Shown here one piece after another: positions 63,983 to 64,000 of a stretch of DNA of 64,000 nt (its first letter is position 1; the number at the start of each line of letters is the position of its first letter). The stretch is taken from positions 132,048,465 to 132,112,464 of the forward strand of contig NC_067477.1 in NCBI RefSeq assembly GCF_947179515.1. The letters are read 5' to 3'. Below the pieces are notes generated by a model. The model saw only the letters and a list, made by a program, of their open reading frames with translations, made no database searches and was not told where the DNA came from. The position numbers and the translations under genes were made by a program. This stretch comes from Apodemus sylvaticus (lineage: Eukaryota; Chordata; Mammalia; Rodentia; Muridae).

Positions 63983-64000
63983 CATATTACGATGACACTT

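Overview
This window looks like ordinary, non-coding euchromatin from a murid rodent, most probably Mus musculus. The diagnosis rests on SINEs: B1 copies, B2 copies with (TAAA)n-type tails and Pol III A/B boxes, B3 and B4 elements, ID-like monomers, rodent-specific LTR-like repeats and long microsatellites. Older mammal-wide repeats (L1M, L2, MIR, MLT1-like, MER5/Charlie) lie underneath. I recognise no protein-coding exon, tRNA, rRNA or bacterial feature. The many short open frames carry no domain I can name, and most of the longest ones are low-complexity translations of microsatellites or of tandem repeats whose period is a multiple of three. The window is probably intergenic or intronic.

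Layout. 1-9 kb: weak unique sequence with two MLT1-like LTRs, a 60-bp pure (TTC)n inside a 210-bp polypyrimidine tract, and a B1 nested in an older SINE with its target-site duplication preserved. 9-14 kb: a rodent LTR-like copy next to a B2 with a perfect 12-bp duplication, then three antisense B3 elements alternating with (TCC)n and (TG)n blocks, then a 15-bp-arm inverted repeat. 14-20 kb: largely unique DNA with a strong G-quadruplex motif and an exact 79-bp tandem duplication. 20-28 kb: SINE clusters, a 130-bp Z-DNA-prone CA/CG tract, a canonical NRF1 palindrome and a 45-bp minisatellite. 28.9-31.4 kb: a complete non-coding LTR-like element with direct terminal repeats, followed by an L1M fragment pair in the inverted arrangement left by twin priming. 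32-43 kb: mostly unique, with MIR and an ancient L1M 3' end. 43-53 kb: a Charlie-type DNA transposon, SINEs, long (GAAA)n and (TGGA)n arrays, a second L1M 3' end, and a B4 split by a B3 carrying a near-perfect palindrome. 52-60 kb: the longest unique stretches, including a full CRE palindrome in a possibly regulatory segment and a 21-bp minisatellite repeating a CRE-like core. 60-64 kb: SINE-rich end with another B2 and a Charlie-type end.

All recognisable L1 sequence is ancient 3'-end debris. I saw no young rodent L1, while SINEs are dense, which fits a gene-rich, relatively GC-rich mouse region. The sequence does not show an undescribed biological system. The most interesting items are structural: tandem repeats, nested insertions, inverted repeats, non-B-DNA tracts and a few regulatory-site candidates. 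Repeat family names are given from memory of consensus sequences and have not been checked with RepeatMasker; subfamily names especially are tentative.
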